Made by a program: the position numbers and the translations under genes. From positions 1-64,000 of the forward strand of contig CAJMQJ010000002.1 in assembly GCA_905215525.1 (NCBI GenBank): a DNA stretch of 64,000 bases, read 5' to 3'. Within the stretch, counting starts at the first letter, position 1; each line of letters opens with the position of its first letter. Source of the DNA: an uncultured bacterium. GTDB taxonomy: Bacteria > Actinomycetota > Coriobacteriia > Coriobacteriales > Coriobacteriaceae. The notes beneath the pieces are model-generated. The model was not told where the DNA came from. It saw only the letters and a program-made list of their open reading frames with translations, and did no database searches. Below, one piece after another: positions 44,812-55,028 of this stretch.

Positions 44812-46116
44812 TTGAATAGCCAGCTGATCCAACAGGGCCGCGCCGCTTACCGCGCGGGTGATTTTTCCGCTGCAGCCCAGATGCTTGGGGCGGCAAAGAC
44901 TCCCGATGAGATTATGGGCGAGGCCGATCACCTTCGTGGCAACGCCTTGATGCACCTGGGCATGTATGCCGAGGCCGCCGAGGCCTATGCCGCCGCCCTC
45001 AACGACGGCACCTACGGCAAGCGCGGCGCGCTGCTCACCAATCGCGGCAAGGCGCTCGCCGCCGTGGGCGACTACACGACGGCCGCTCAGGCGTTTTCTG
45101 CCGCTACGCAGGATGCTTCCTATGCCACGCCGTTCAAGGCCTATCTGGGCCTAGGCAATGCGCTGTTCCAGTCGGGCGACTATGCCAACGCGGGAACCGC
45201 CTTCCGTCAGGCTGCCATCGACGGCGCCAATCCGGCTCCTGCCGCCGCACTCGGCGAGCTCGGTCGTTGCTTCATTAAGCTCGGCCGTCCGGCGGACGCC
45301 GTGGAGACCTACCGCACGGCTATCGACTTTGCCGGCCCCCGCGACGACACGCGTGCACTCAACGCCGGCATGGGTCAGGCGCTTTCTGCCGCCGGCCGTC
45401 CCTCCGACGCACTCGACGCCTTTAACGCCGCTACTGCCGATGGCATCTACCAGCTCACCTCCGAGCAGGCCGATGAGCTTGCCCGCGTGCAGGATTCGCT
45501 TGCCGCGCTGTCTGCCCAGACGGCTATGGCCACGGCTCCGGCGCCCGCGATGGACGCTCCTGCCGTCGATCCGCTCGATCCTACGGGCGCGACCGGTCAG
45601 TTTATGCCTGATCCCTCGGACACCGGCTTCTTTACGCTGTCCGAGTCCGAGATGGTCCAGCAGGACCGTCAGGATCGTAAGCAGGCCAAGGTCCGTCGTC
45701 GCCATCGCCACACGGGCCTCAAAGTCTTCATCATGCTGCTTCTGCTCATTTTGATCGCCGCGGGCGGTCTGGGCTTTGCCTACACGCGTGGCTTTGGCTT
45801 CCCGTCTCAGGAGTCTGTCGTTACCGATCTGTTCCAGGCTGCCGGCGACGGTGACACCGCAAAGGCCGAGTCTTGCCTGGCCTCGAGCCTGTCCGAGGAC
45901 GCTAAGTCGATGATCATCTCCTCGATTCCGCAGGGTGCCACCGTGTCCGTCGAGGGCATGGATCAGTCCATGACCGAGACGACCGCCAAGGTGAAGGCAT
46001 CGCTGTCCAAGGGCGGCGAGCAGGAGTACACCGTCAAATTCGTGCGCTCCGACAACCATATCGGCTGGGCCGTTTCTTCGCTCGATATGGATTTCTCGGC
46101 TGCTGACAACCAGTAG
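44812..46116 (+). CDS. TPR-repeat membrane protein
   Basis: TTG 44812 is preceded by AAAGGGGA. The 434-residue protein has about five TPR units in the first 230 residues (Ala-rich helices such as AAYRAGDFSAAAQML). A Pro/Ala linker, a basic stretch, one membrane helix at about residues 305-325 and an outside domain follow. The function is unknown. The layout suggests a cytoplasmic scaffold linked to an extracytoplasmic domain. Confidence 0.82.
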   Translation: MNSQLIQQGRAAYRAGDFSAAAQMLGAAKTPDEIMGEADHLRGNALMHLGMYAEAAEAYAAALNDGTYGKRGALLTNRGKALAAVGDYTTAAQAFSAATQDASYATPFKAYLGLGNALFQSGDYANAGTAFRQAAIDGANPAPAAALGELGRCFIKLGRPADAVETYRTAIDFAGPRDDTRALNAGMGQALSAAGRPSDALDAFNAATADGIYQLTSEQADELARVQDSLAALSAQTAMATAPAPAMDAPAVDPLDPTGATGQFMPDPSDTGFFTLSESEMVQQDRQDRKQAKVRRRHRHTGLKVFIMLLLLILIAAGGLGFAYTRGFGFPSQESVVTDLFQAAGDGDTAKAESCLASSLSEDAKSMIISSIPQGATVSVEGMDQSMTETTAKVKASLSKGGEQEYTVKFVRSDNHIGWAVSSLDMDFSAADNQ

Positions 46117-46143
46117 TGACCTTATGGGATTTAGCTTTGCCCG

Positions 46144-46176
46144 GCGCTTCACCGCAAGTGAGGTGCCGGGCTTGCG
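46144..46176 (+). terminator. Hairpin after the TPR gene
   Basis: A 14-bp stem with G-T pairs and a 5-nt loop lies 30 nt after the stop. No T-run follows, so termination is uncertain. Confidence 0.45.
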
Positions 46177-46231
46177 CTAGTATGATGAGCTAGTAGTTTT
46201 CCAGCAATCATCCAACACATCAGGAGTTGCG

Positions 46232-47275
46232 TTGTTTTCTTTGATGGATATGTTCTTCGGTAGCTATGCGGGCGATCTTGCCATCGACCTCGGCACCGCA
46301 AATACGCTTGTCTCCGTGCGCGGCAAGGGCATCGTTATTCGCGAGCCCTCTGTTGTTGCCATCGACAAGAACGACGAGCGCATCCTGGCGGTCGGTATCG
46401 AGGCAAAGCGCATGCTCGGCCGTACGCCCGGCAACATCGTGGCCGTTCGTCCCCTGAAGGACGGCGTCATCGCCGACTTCGATGTTACCGAGGCCATGCT
46501 TCGCTACTTTATCGACAAGGCGTCCGAGAAGCGCTATCCGTGGACTCCGCGTCCGCGTGTTGTCGTCTGCGTTCCCTCCGGTGTCACGTCGGTCGAGAAG
46601 CGCGCTGTCTTTGAGGCCACGATCCAGGCCGGTGCCCGCCAGGCCTATCTGATCGAAGAGCCTATGGCAGCTGCTATCGGCGCCGACCTGCCCGTCGAGG
46701 AACCCACCGGCTCCATGGTCATCGACATCGGCGGCGGTACCACCGAGGTTGCCGTTATCGCTATGGGCGGCATCGTCGTCTCGCAGTCCATCCGTATTGC
46801 CGGCGACGAGTTCGATCAGGCCATCCTCACGCACGTTCGCGATGCCTACAACCTGGCCATCGGCGAGCGTACGGCAGAGGACATCAAGATCAAGGTCGGC
46901 TCCGCCGTGCCGCTTAAGGACGAACTCGACGTCGAGGTCAACGGCCGCGACGTGATCACCGGTCTGCCCAAGACCGTGCGCATCGAGAGCGAGGAGATTC
47001 GTCGCGCGCTCAACAAGCCGCTCGACGAGATGGCCAAGGCCGTCAAGGACGCACTCGACGCTACGCCTCCCGATCTTGCCTCGGACCTTATGTACTACGG
47101 CATTTTGCTGACCGGTGGCGGCGCGCTGCTGCGTGGTCTCGACGTGCGCCTGCGCGATGAGACCGGCGTTTCGGTCAACGTCAGCCCCACGGCGCTCGAT
47201 AACGTTGTTAACGGCTGTGCCCGCGTGCTCGAGGCCAATGCGTTTGATGGCGGCTTCGTCCAGACCAATGCTTAA
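46232..47275 (+). CDS. mreB: Rod-shape actin-like protein MreB
   Basis: TTG 46232 follows AGGAG at 5 nt. The 347-residue protein has the ATP-binding phosphate-1 loop DLAIDLGTANTLV, the phosphate-2 region MVIDIGGGTTEVAVIA, and IEEPMAAAIGADLPV, all typical of MreB/Mbl. It forms filaments under the membrane that guide lateral wall synthesis. It is first in the cluster mreB-mreC-mreD-mrdA-rodA. Confidence 0.96.
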   Translation: MFSLMDMFFGSYAGDLAIDLGTANTLVSVRGKGIVIREPSVVAIDKNDERILAVGIEAKRMLGRTPGNIVAVRPLKDGVIADFDVTEAMLRYFIDKASEKRYPWTPRPRVVVCVPSGVTSVEKRAVFEATIQAGARQAYLIEEPMAAAIGADLPVEEPTGSMVIDIGGGTTEVAVIAMGGIVVSQSIRIAGDEFDQAILTHVRDAYNLAIGERTAEDIKIKVGSAVPLKDELDVEVNGRDVITGLPKTVRIESEEIRRALNKPLDEMAKAVKDALDATPPDLASDLMYYGILLTGGGALLRGLDVRLRDETGVSVNVSPTALDNVVNGCARVLEANAFDGGFVQTNA

Positions 47276-47296
47276 TTTCCAAAAGGTGGATTCCAT

Positions 47297-48295
47297 TTGG
47301 CACGATCTTCGGGTTTCTCCACAAATCTGAATACCAAGCGACAATCAACGGGTATGCGCCCGTTGATTGTTTTCAGCCTGATTTCGGTGTTGCTGCTCAC
47401 GTTTTATATTCGTGAGGGCGAGACGGGGCCGATTCATGCCGTGCGTTCGGGCGTGACGACGATTACCTCGCCGGTGCGTTTTGTGGGCTCGGCTGTGGCG
47501 GCTCCCTTCAATGCGATCGGCAACGTGTTCTCTAACCTTACGGCGTCGCAGGACACGCTTGACGAGCTTAAGAAGCAAAACGAGGAACTGACCTCTAAGG
47601 TCGCCGAGCTCTCCGAGGCTCAAAAGACCGCCGAGCGACTGGAGGGTCTGGTCGGCCTGCAGTCGACCTATAACCTCAAATCGACCGCTGCTCGTATCGT
47701 TGGTGCCTCCGGCGATGCTTGGACCTCGACCGTCACCATCGATAAGGGTTCTGCCGACGGTCTTACCATCAACATGCCTGTGACGAGTTCTGCCGGTGTC
47801 ATAGGCCAGATTATCGAGGTCTCGGCCAAGACGTCCACCGTGCGCCTGATTGGCGACGAGAACTCGGGCGTGTCCGCTATGGTGCAGGACACGCGCGCCC
47901 AGGGCATGCTGCAGGGTCAGGCTGACGGCACGCTGCGTCTTGAGTACGTGAGCGTCGACTCCGACGTTAAGGTTGGCGACATCATCGTGACCTCGGGCAT
48001 TGGCGGTGTGTTCCCCAAGGGCCTTCCGCTCGGCACCGTCTCGTCGGTTGAGAAATCGGCAAACGACGTGTACTACACCATTGTGGTGCGCGCTCAGACC
48101 ACGGCCGAGAACAACGAGGAAGTGCTGGTCATTACCTCGCTGACCGACGAACAGTCGGCCTCGGATGAGGACGTGAACACGGCCAACAGCACGCCGCAGG
48201 GAACGTCGCGCGATGCTGCGACCAAGACGAAGGACGAGAGCCCGGATGACAGTTCCGACACGTCCGAGACGACCGATTCCGGCTCGAGCGAATAG
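47297..48295 (+). CDS. mreC: Rod-shape determining protein MreC
   Basis: TTG 47297 is preceded by AAGGTGG. The 332-residue protein has one N-terminal membrane helix (PLIVFSLISVLLLTFYI), a coiled coil (DELKKQNEELTSKVAELSEAQ), and the two-barrel MreC domain (ARIVGASGDAWTSTVTIDKGSADGL). A disordered Ser/Thr/Asp-rich tail of 50 residues ends it. It links MreB to periplasmic-side wall synthases. Confidence 0.94.
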   Translation: MARSSGFSTNLNTKRQSTGMRPLIVFSLISVLLLTFYIREGETGPIHAVRSGVTTITSPVRFVGSAVAAPFNAIGNVFSNLTASQDTLDELKKQNEELTSKVAELSEAQKTAERLEGLVGLQSTYNLKSTAARIVGASGDAWTSTVTIDKGSADGLTINMPVTSSAGVIGQIIEVSAKTSTVRLIGDENSGVSAMVQDTRAQGMLQGQADGTLRLEYVSVDSDVKVGDIIVTSGIGGVFPKGLPLGTVSSVEKSANDVYYTIVVRAQTTAENNEEVLVITSLTDEQSASDEDVNTANSTPQGTSRDAATKTKDESPDDSSDTSETTDSGSSE

Positions 48296-48300
48296 GGGGC

Positions 48301-48873
48301 ATGTCCATGGATCTACACGAGCAGGGGATGAGCTCCCGCACGTTTGTAATCGCCGCCATTGTGTGCGTGCTGCTGCAGGCAGGCCTGGCACCGCAGATCT
48401 CCATTGCGGGCGGTCGCGTCAACTTTATGATTATCCTGGTGTGCCTAAGCGTGTTCTCGGGCGACCCGACCCGTGCCGTCGTGTGCGGTTTTTGCAGCGG
48501 CTTGTTCTATGACCTTTCCGCTGCCGTGCCGGTGGGCGTTATGTCGCTCCTGCTGACCGTGGGTTCTTTTGCCCTGGTGCATAGCGCTGCCGGTCAGACG
48601 GGCGGTACCCCGAGTGCGCGCGGCATCACTGTGGGCGCCTTCGCGTTCGTCATTAATGTGATCTACAGCATCATCTTGCTGTTTATGGGTTTGGAGACGA
48701 GCTTTGTCGTGGCGATCTTCGGCCATGCGCTGCCGTCTTCGATCCTGACGGGTCTGGTTGCCATTCCGTTTTTGATGTCCGGCGTCGTGCCGCAGTCCGG
48801 TTATGGATTCTCCGCACGTGGCGGACGCCAGACGGGCATGCGCTTTAAGCCCAAGACCCGTAAGCTCAAATAG
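48301..48873 (+). CDS. mreD: Rod-shape determining protein MreD
   Basis: This 190-residue protein has five to six membrane helices, and the FSGDPTRAVVCGFCSGLFYDLSAAVPVG segment matches MreD. ATG 48301 (or 48307) follows closely on mreC. The C-terminal end is basic. It acts with MreC in the elongation complex. Confidence 0.88.
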   Translation: MSMDLHEQGMSSRTFVIAAIVCVLLQAGLAPQISIAGGRVNFMIILVCLSVFSGDPTRAVVCGFCSGLFYDLSAAVPVGVMSLLLTVGSFALVHSAAGQTGGTPSARGITVGAFAFVINVIYSIILLFMGLETSFVVAIFGHALPSSILTGLVAIPFLMSGVVPQSGYGFSARGGRQTGMRFKPKTRKLK

Positions 48874-48886
48874 GGGAGGCTCGTAG

Positions 48887-50956
48887 ATGTCTTCCCAGAT
48901 GACGGTTATTATCGCCGGTATCGTGCTGGTTGTGGCCATCGTGGTCGCACTGGTCATTATGCGTCGCGGCGATTCTCGTTTTACCTACGATACGCAGCAT
49001 GGGACGGCCCCGCGCGCCACCGAGGGCGAGGGCAATACCGCGGCGACCGCCTTTAAGGGCCGCTTCTCCATCCTCACCACGGGTGTGGGCGCGATGTTCG
49101 CGGCGCTTGCCGTCAAGCTGTGGGGCATGCAGATGGTCTCGTCGGACTATTACGAAAAGCAGGCTAATAGCAATCAGACGCGCACCGTTACCACACCCGC
49201 TGTGCGCGGCCGCATCCTCGACCGCAATGGCGTGGCGCTTGTCCAGAACCGTCCCTCACTTGCTGTCGTGGCCTATCGCGACCTTGCTGAGGATGAGGTT
49301 CTGGTTCGTCATCTTGCCAACGTGCTCGGTATGCCCTACGTGGCTGTGCTGCGCAATATCCAGGACAATTCCGAGGGCGCCCAGAGTCTGCATACCATCG
49401 CGACGGACGTGCGCCGCTCAACGGTTGCCTATATCAAGGAGCACGCCGGCGAGTTCCCGGGCGTCAAGATTGCCGAGCGTACCGAGCGCCAGTACCCGTA
49501 CGGCGAGACGGCCTGTCACATTTTGGGCTATACCGGCACCATTACCTCCGAGCAGCTCGAGGCCCAGAATAAGAAAACCTCTGGCGATGATGATGCTTCT
49601 GCTGGCAAGATTACGTACCAGTCGGGCGACATCGTGGGCCAGGCGGGTGTTGAGAGCTACTACGAAAACCTGCTGCAGGGTATTCGTGGCGAGCAGACCG
49701 TCAAGGTCGATGCCTCGGGCAATGTGACCGGTCAGGCCGGCGCCGTGCCCGCCAAGGCCGGCTCCGACATTAAGCTCACGCTCGACCTTAAGATCCAACA
49801 GGCCTGTGAGACGGCGCTGGCGAGCGCCATCGAGCTCGCCAAGACCACTGGCTACAGCAATGCCGGCAACGGCGCTGTGGTGTGCCTCGATCCCAACAAT
49901 GGTGAGATCCTGGGCATGGCGAGCGAGCCCAAGTTCGATCCGTCCGTCTTTATCGGCGGCGTCTCAAATGACGTGTGGACCGAGCTCAATGATGACAAGG
50001 GTTCGCACCCGCTGCTCAACCGCGCCATTAGCGGACAGTACATGTCGGCCTCGACCATCAAGCCGCTCTCGGCACTGGCCGGTCTTGAGTTTGGAACCTA
50101 CACTTCAACGCAGACAACCAACTGCACGGGCTATTGGACGGGCTTGGGCAAGGCTTGGGGCAAGCGCTGCTGGCTGACGTCTGGACACGGCACCATGACG
50201 CTGCAGTCGGGTATTGCCAACTCGTGCGACCCCGTCTTCTACGATATGGGCAAGGCGTTCTTTTATGACGAGCAACATTCCGAGGGCCTGCAGGAGGTCT
50301 TTCGTCGCTGGGGCCTAGGCAAGACCTGCGGTATCGATTTGCCGAGTGAGGGCGCGGGCCGTATTCCCGATGCCGAGTGGAAAGAGTCGTACTTTACCGA
50401 CGCCTCTGCCGAGGACCGCAAGTGGAATGCCGGCGATATGACCAACATTGCCATCGGCCAGGGCGACATTTTGGTGACGCCTCTGCAGATGGCTTGCGCC
50501 TACATGGGCCTTGCCAACGGCGGTAAGCAGTACGTGCCTCACGTGTTTTTGTCTGCCGTGTCGCGCGATGGCGACGGCGATGCCTATAAGTACAACGGCA
50601 AAGGCAAGAAGAAGCGCCTGGAGGCCAAGATCAACAGCGATTCGGATTTGGCTCTTGTTCGCAACGGCATGCACGACGTGATTTACACGGCATCGACGTC
50701 CCTGGCGGCTCACTTTGGCACCCTGACGCCGCAGGTATACGGCAAGTCGGGCACGGGCGAGAAAAGCGGCGAGGACGAATACGCGTGGTTCTGCGCCTAT
50801 GCGCCGGCCGATGATCCCAAGTATGTCATCGCTACTGTCCTGGAGCAGGGCGGCGGTGGCTCAGATACCGCGATGCATGTCGTGCGCGACGTGCTCGGCG
50901 TGATTTATGATGAGCCCGATACCTCTTCGGCCTCGGGCGATTCTTCGGTTCGATAG
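48887..50956 (+). CDS. mrdA: Penicillin-binding protein 2 (elongasome transpeptidase)
   Basis: This 689-residue class B PBP has one N-terminal helix region, a pedestal domain (RGRILDRNGVALVQNRPS) and a transpeptidase domain. Ser389 in the STIK motif is the acyl-acceptor, ANSCD carries the second motif and Lys620 in KSGTGE the third. It has a strong ribosome site (GGGGAGG). It cross-links peptidoglycan together with RodA, encoded 9 nt downstream. Confidence 0.94.
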   Translation: MSSQMTVIIAGIVLVVAIVVALVIMRRGDSRFTYDTQHGTAPRATEGEGNTAATAFKGRFSILTTGVGAMFAALAVKLWGMQMVSSDYYEKQANSNQTRTVTTPAVRGRILDRNGVALVQNRPSLAVVAYRDLAEDEVLVRHLANVLGMPYVAVLRNIQDNSEGAQSLHTIATDVRRSTVAYIKEHAGEFPGVKIAERTERQYPYGETACHILGYTGTITSEQLEAQNKKTSGDDDASAGKITYQSGDIVGQAGVESYYENLLQGIRGEQTVKVDASGNVTGQAGAVPAKAGSDIKLTLDLKIQQACETALASAIELAKTTGYSNAGNGAVVCLDPNNGEILGMASEPKFDPSVFIGGVSNDVWTELNDDKGSHPLLNRAISGQYMSASTIKPLSALAGLEFGTYTSTQTTNCTGYWTGLGKAWGKRCWLTSGHGTMTLQSGIANSCDPVFYDMGKAFFYDEQHSEGLQEVFRRWGLGKTCGIDLPSEGAGRIPDAEWKESYFTDASAEDRKWNAGDMTNIAIGQGDILVTPLQMACAYMGLANGGKQYVPHVFLSAVSRDGDGDAYKYNGKGKKKRLEAKINSDSDLALVRNGMHDVIYTASTSLAAHFGTLTPQVYGKSGTGEKSGEDEYAWFCAYAPADDPKYVIATVLEQGGGGSDTAMHVVRDVLGVIYDEPDTSSASGDSSVR

Positions 50957-50965
50957 GAGGTTGCG

Positions 50966-52192
50966 ATGGATTTTTCTCCGGCGGATCTGTTCCGTTCAAC
51001 CAAGACCGGCTCTCGCAGCAGCCTGGACCGCGTCAACAAGCAACTTTCGGCCTCGCGCGGTACGTTTCGCCAAAAGGTGCATATCGGTGTGCTGCTGGCT
51101 ACCGTCGCGCTCGTTGCCTATGGCGCCATCATTATTTGGTCGGCGTCACAGTTTAAGGCCGACGCCTCATTCTCGCGCCACCTGCTGGGCATTGGCATTG
51201 GCGCGGTGCTTGCGGTGCTCGTCTGGCGTACCGATCTGCGCGGCATCTCTAACTTCTCGACGGCGCTGCTCGTCATTGACCTTATTGTGATCTTCTCGCC
51301 CAAGATTCCGGGCCTGTCCTATACGGGCGGTCTGGGCATGACGGGCTGGATCAAGATTCCCGGTATCGGCTTGACATTCCAGCCGGTTGAGCTTGCCAAG
51401 CTCATCACCATCTTCTTTATCGCCACGCTTGGCTCGCAGTATAACGGCCGCATCGATACCGTTCGCGACTACGTCAAGCTCTGCGGCATGCTGTCCATTC
51501 CGTTTTTGGCCGTCGTCGCCATGGGCGACCTGGGCTCGGGCCTGGTCGTGCTGGTCTCGGGCGCCATCGTCATCTGCATGAGCGGTGCACGCCGCGAATG
51601 GGTGCTGTCGACCCTGGCCCTGCTCGTGGGCCTGGTGGCCCTCGTCCTGGCGCTCGATTCGGTCTTTGATTCGTTGCTCGGCCACGATGTGCTCATCAAG
51701 CAGTATCAGATGAACCGTCTGACGGTCTTTATCGACCCCGATAATGCCGATTCGGACGATGCCTACAACCTGCAGCAGTCGCTTATCGCCGTTGGCTCGG
51801 GCGGCTTCTTTGGTAAGGGTTTGGGCCATGCGACGCAGTCGGCCGGCGGCTTTCTGCCTGAGTTCCACACCGACTTCGTCTTCGCCTTCCTGTCCGAGAC
51901 CTTTGGCTTTTGCGGTTCCTTTTTGCTCCTGTGCCTCTACGTGCTGCTGATCTTTTCGACGATTCGCGTCGCCTTTAAGTGTGAGTCGCTGTTCTTGCGC
52001 CTTTCGTGTGTGGGCATCGTTGGCATGTGGGCGTTCCAGACCTTCGAAAACATCGGCATGTGCATCGGCATGATGCCGATTACCGGTATTCCGCTACCGT
52101 TTATTAGCTTTGGTTCGTCTTCGATGATGATTCAGCTGCTGACGGTGGGTATCGTACAATCCATATGGCGGCATCGTTCGGGCGCCGCGTAA
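50966..52192 (+). CDS. rodA: RodA/FtsW-type peptidoglycan polymerase
   Basis: This 408-residue SEDS protein has about ten helices. It contains GWIKIPGIGLTFQPVELAKL and QSLIAVGSGGFFGKGLGHATQ, the regions with the conserved polymerase residues, and ends with GMMPITGIPLPFISFGSSSM. It polymerises glycan strands with PBP2. AGGAGG precedes the ATG. Confidence 0.95.
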   Translation: MDFSPADLFRSTKTGSRSSLDRVNKQLSASRGTFRQKVHIGVLLATVALVAYGAIIIWSASQFKADASFSRHLLGIGIGAVLAVLVWRTDLRGISNFSTALLVIDLIVIFSPKIPGLSYTGGLGMTGWIKIPGIGLTFQPVELAKLITIFFIATLGSQYNGRIDTVRDYVKLCGMLSIPFLAVVAMGDLGSGLVVLVSGAIVICMSGARREWVLSTLALLVGLVALVLALDSVFDSLLGHDVLIKQYQMNRLTVFIDPDNADSDDAYNLQQSLIAVGSGGFFGKGLGHATQSAGGFLPEFHTDFVFAFLSETFGFCGSFLLLCLYVLLIFSTIRVAFKCESLFLRLSCVGIVGMWAFQTFENIGMCIGMMPITGIPLPFISFGSSSMMIQLLTVGIVQSIWRHRSGAA

Positions 52193-52210
52193 CCGCTGGA
52201 GGGGTTTGCT

Positions 52211-53140
52211 ATGAAAATTCCCGTAGATAAGCTGACCCGCGCTTTTAAGATGGGCGCGTCCGTTAAGAAGGATTCCGATACGCCGGTGCGCGTCTCGGTC
52301 TATTTGGATTCGTCCGCCTCGCGCTTTCTGGCCGAGACGGTGCGTGACGCCTTTGTGCCGCAGACGACCTCGGGCATTGTGCGCGTCGAGCGTTTGGGGG
52401 AGGAGCGAATTGCTCCAAAGACCGATACCGATGTGGTACTGGTGCTCTCGTGCGGCTCCGACCGCTTGGAGAGTGCCGTGCAGGAGCTCGTGATCGCCGG
52501 CGCGCCCGTGTGCGTGCTTGCCGAGTCTGCTGTGGAGGTGCCGTTTATCGAGGAGTCCACGCCTATGCTCGGCGTGGTAGCGGCAACCGATAAGACGTAT
52601 CTGCTCGAGACGCTTGCCCGCTGGATTCTCGATCGCACCGACAAGGAAACGGCTTTTGCGGCGAACTTTGCCTTCATGCGCATCGCGGCGGCCAATCGTA
52701 TCATCACCTCGTGCGCGCTCACCAATATGGCGACCGGTGCGCTGGTGTTTTTGCCGGGCGCCGATTATCCCGTGATGGCGCTGGCGCAGGTGGGCATGCT
52801 CTTTGAGCTCGCTGCCGTCTTTGGACGCGGCATTAAGCCTGAGCGCGGCTACGAGGTCGCGGGCGTGCTTGCCGGCGGTCTTGTGATCCGCGCGGTCACC
52901 CGCGCGCTCGTCAAGCAGACGCCACATATTGGGTTTGCCGTCAAGGCGCTTACTGCCGCCGCGGGCACCTATGGCATGGGCCGTGCGCTCGTTTCGCTCT
53001 ACGAGCGCGATGTCGACTACAGCCGTGCCAACGAGGTGGTCACTGCCACGTTCTCCCGCGTTCGCGATCTGGTGACCACGGTCGCGGGCGCTACCCGTCC
53101 TATGGCGTCCTACGAGGACGCATCCGATCTCGCTGCTTAG
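52211..53140 (+). CDS. Hypothetical membrane-associated protein (DUF697-like)
   Basis: This 309-residue protein has a soluble N-terminal half of about 150 residues with P-loop-fold-like strands but no Walker A motif. A helical C-terminal half with NRIITSCALTNMATGALVFLPGADYPVMALAQVGML follows, which resembles DUF697 domains found behind GTPases. It sits 18 nt after rodA, so it may belong to the shape operon. No function is known to me. Confidence 0.6.
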   Translation: MKIPVDKLTRAFKMGASVKKDSDTPVRVSVYLDSSASRFLAETVRDAFVPQTTSGIVRVERLGEERIAPKTDTDVVLVLSCGSDRLESAVQELVIAGAPVCVLAESAVEVPFIEESTPMLGVVAATDKTYLLETLARWILDRTDKETAFAANFAFMRIAAANRIITSCALTNMATGALVFLPGADYPVMALAQVGMLFELAAVFGRGIKPERGYEVAGVLAGGLVIRAVTRALVKQTPHIGFAVKALTAAAGTYGMGRALVSLYERDVDYSRANEVVTATFSRVRDLVTTVAGATRPMASYEDASDLAA

Positions 53141-53150
53141 GGGTTTTCCG

Positions 53151-55028
53151 TTGCGCGTTCCGTATCAAGACTGTTTTCATTTAATTGAGCCGCTGCTCGC
53201 CAAGGTCGAAAAGCCGAGTCGCTATATCGATCACGAGTGGGGCACGCTTTCAAAGGCCGATGCCGACTACCGTTGCTGCCTGATCTACCCGGATGTGTAC
53301 GAGGTCGGTCTGCCCAACCAGGGTATCGCCATCCTCTACAACATCCTTAACCAGGCCGAGGGCATCTCCTGCGAGCGTGGCTATGTGCCGTGGCCCGATA
53401 TGGGTGACGCCATGCGCGAGGCGGGTATTCCGCTGCTGTCGCTCGAGGGTGCCGCCCCCGTCGCTTCGTTTGATATCGTCGGTCTGCATGTGCCGCACGA
53501 GATGGCGGTGACGAACTTCCTTGAGGCACTCGACCTCGCTGGCATTCCGCTGTTAGCGGCCGACCGAGGTGAAGACGACCCCATCATCATCGCCGGCGGC
53601 CCCTCGGTGTACAACCCCGAGCCGTACGCGGCCTTCTTCGATGCCATCCTCATCGGCGAGGGCGAGGAATCGCTGCTCGAGACCTGCCAGCTGCATCGTC
53701 GCCTGCGCGACGAAGGAGTCCCGCGCGCGCAGATTGTTGAGCAGTTTGCATCCATTGCCGGCAACTACGTGCCGTCGCTCTATGAGGTTCGTCACGACGA
53801 GCCCTGCTCGCCGCATGGCTACACCGTGCCGCGCGAGGGCAAGGATGCGCCGACCGTGGTCTACAAACGCGTCGTCGAGGATTTCGGCGCCACGAATCCG
53901 CTGTCGCAGTCGTGCGTGCCCTATGCGCAGCTGGTTCACGACCGCCTGTCTATCGAGATTCTGCGCGGCTGCGCTCGCGGCTGTCGTTTTTGCCAGGCCG
54001 GCATGACGTATCGCCCGGTGCGTGAGCGTTCGGCCGACCAGATCGTCTCGTCGGTGATTCAGGGTCTGGAAAAGACCGGCTATGACGAGGTGTCGCTGAC
54101 CTCGCTCTCCACGACCGACCACTCCTGCATTCGTGACGTGCTTGGCAGGCTCAACCGTCGCCTGGAGGATACGGGTATTCGCGTGTCTATTCCGTCGCAG
54201 CGCTTGGATTCGTTTGGCGTGGATATGGCCGAGTCGGTCGCCGGCGAAAAGAAGGGCGGCCTGACGTTCGCGCCCGAGGCCGGCAGTCAGCGCATGCGCG
54301 ACATCATTAACAAGAACGTGACCGAGGAGGACCTGGACCGTGCGGCCAAGGCGGCCTTCGAGGCCGGCTGGAACCGCATGAAGCTCTACTTTATGATGGG
54401 CCTTCCCGGCGAGCGCGACGAGGACATCGTGGCCATCGCCAATCTGGCTGATCACGTACTGGAGCTCGGTCGTTCCGTGGTGCCCAAGGCTCGTCGCGGC
54501 TCGATCTCGGTGTCCATCTCGGTTTCGGTCTTTATCCCCAAGGCTGCCACGCCGTTCCAGTGGTGCCCGCAGCTCGACTACGACGACGTCAAGCGTCGCC
54601 AGAAGCTGCTTGTCACGAGCGTTCGCAACCGTGCCGTCCGCGTGCATTACCACGATGCCGAGACCTCGCTCATCGAGGCCGCGCTCTCCCGCGCTGGTCG
54701 TGACATGACGCCCGTCATCATCGATGCTTGGCGCGCGGGCTCTCGCTTTGACGCCTGGGTAGAGCATTTCTCGCTCGATAACTGGAAGGAGGCTGCTGCC
54801 AAAAACGGCATCGACCTCAATGAGCTCGTGCACCTGCCCTACGAGTTGGACTGGCGTCTGCCGTGGGAGCACGTGAGCCCCGGCTGCACGCGCGGCTTCC
54901 TCGAGCGCGAGTACCGTCGCTCGCTCGAGGGTGTCACGACTCCCGACTGCACCCGCACGTCGTGCACCGGCTGCGGGATCTGCCCCACGCTCCACGCCAA
55001 GAATGTATTGATGGGTGATCGCGCATGA
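53151..55028 (+). CDS. B12-binding radical SAM protein (TIGR03960 type)
   Basis: This 625-residue protein starts at TTG 53151. An N-terminal region with a B12-binding-like fold leads into a radical SAM domain with the CxxxCxxC cluster motif in RGCARGCRFCQAG. A Cys-rich C-terminus (TSCTGCGICPT) may hold another cluster or metal. Families TIGR03960 and TIGR03936 are nearly always adjacent, as here, where the next gene overlaps by 4 nt. The substrate is unknown; a tRNA or ribosome role is often assumed. Confidence 0.88.
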   Translation: MRVPYQDCFHLIEPLLAKVEKPSRYIDHEWGTLSKADADYRCCLIYPDVYEVGLPNQGIAILYNILNQAEGISCERGYVPWPDMGDAMREAGIPLLSLEGAAPVASFDIVGLHVPHEMAVTNFLEALDLAGIPLLAADRGEDDPIIIAGGPSVYNPEPYAAFFDAILIGEGEESLLETCQLHRRLRDEGVPRAQIVEQFASIAGNYVPSLYEVRHDEPCSPHGYTVPREGKDAPTVVYKRVVEDFGATNPLSQSCVPYAQLVHDRLSIEILRGCARGCRFCQAGMTYRPVRERSADQIVSSVIQGLEKTGYDEVSLTSLSTTDHSCIRDVLGRLNRRLEDTGIRVSIPSQRLDSFGVDMAESVAGEKKGGLTFAPEAGSQRMRDIINKNVTEEDLDRAAKAAFEAGWNRMKLYFMMGLPGERDEDIVAIANLADHVLELGRSVVPKARRGSISVSISVSVFIPKAATPFQWCPQLDYDDVKRRQKLLVTSVRNRAVRVHYHDAETSLIEAALSRAGRDMTPVIIDAWRAGSRFDAWVEHFSLDNWKEAAAKNGIDLNELVHLPYELDWRLPWEHVSPGCTRGFLEREYRRSLEGVTTPDCTRTSCTGCGICPTLHAKNVLMGDRA

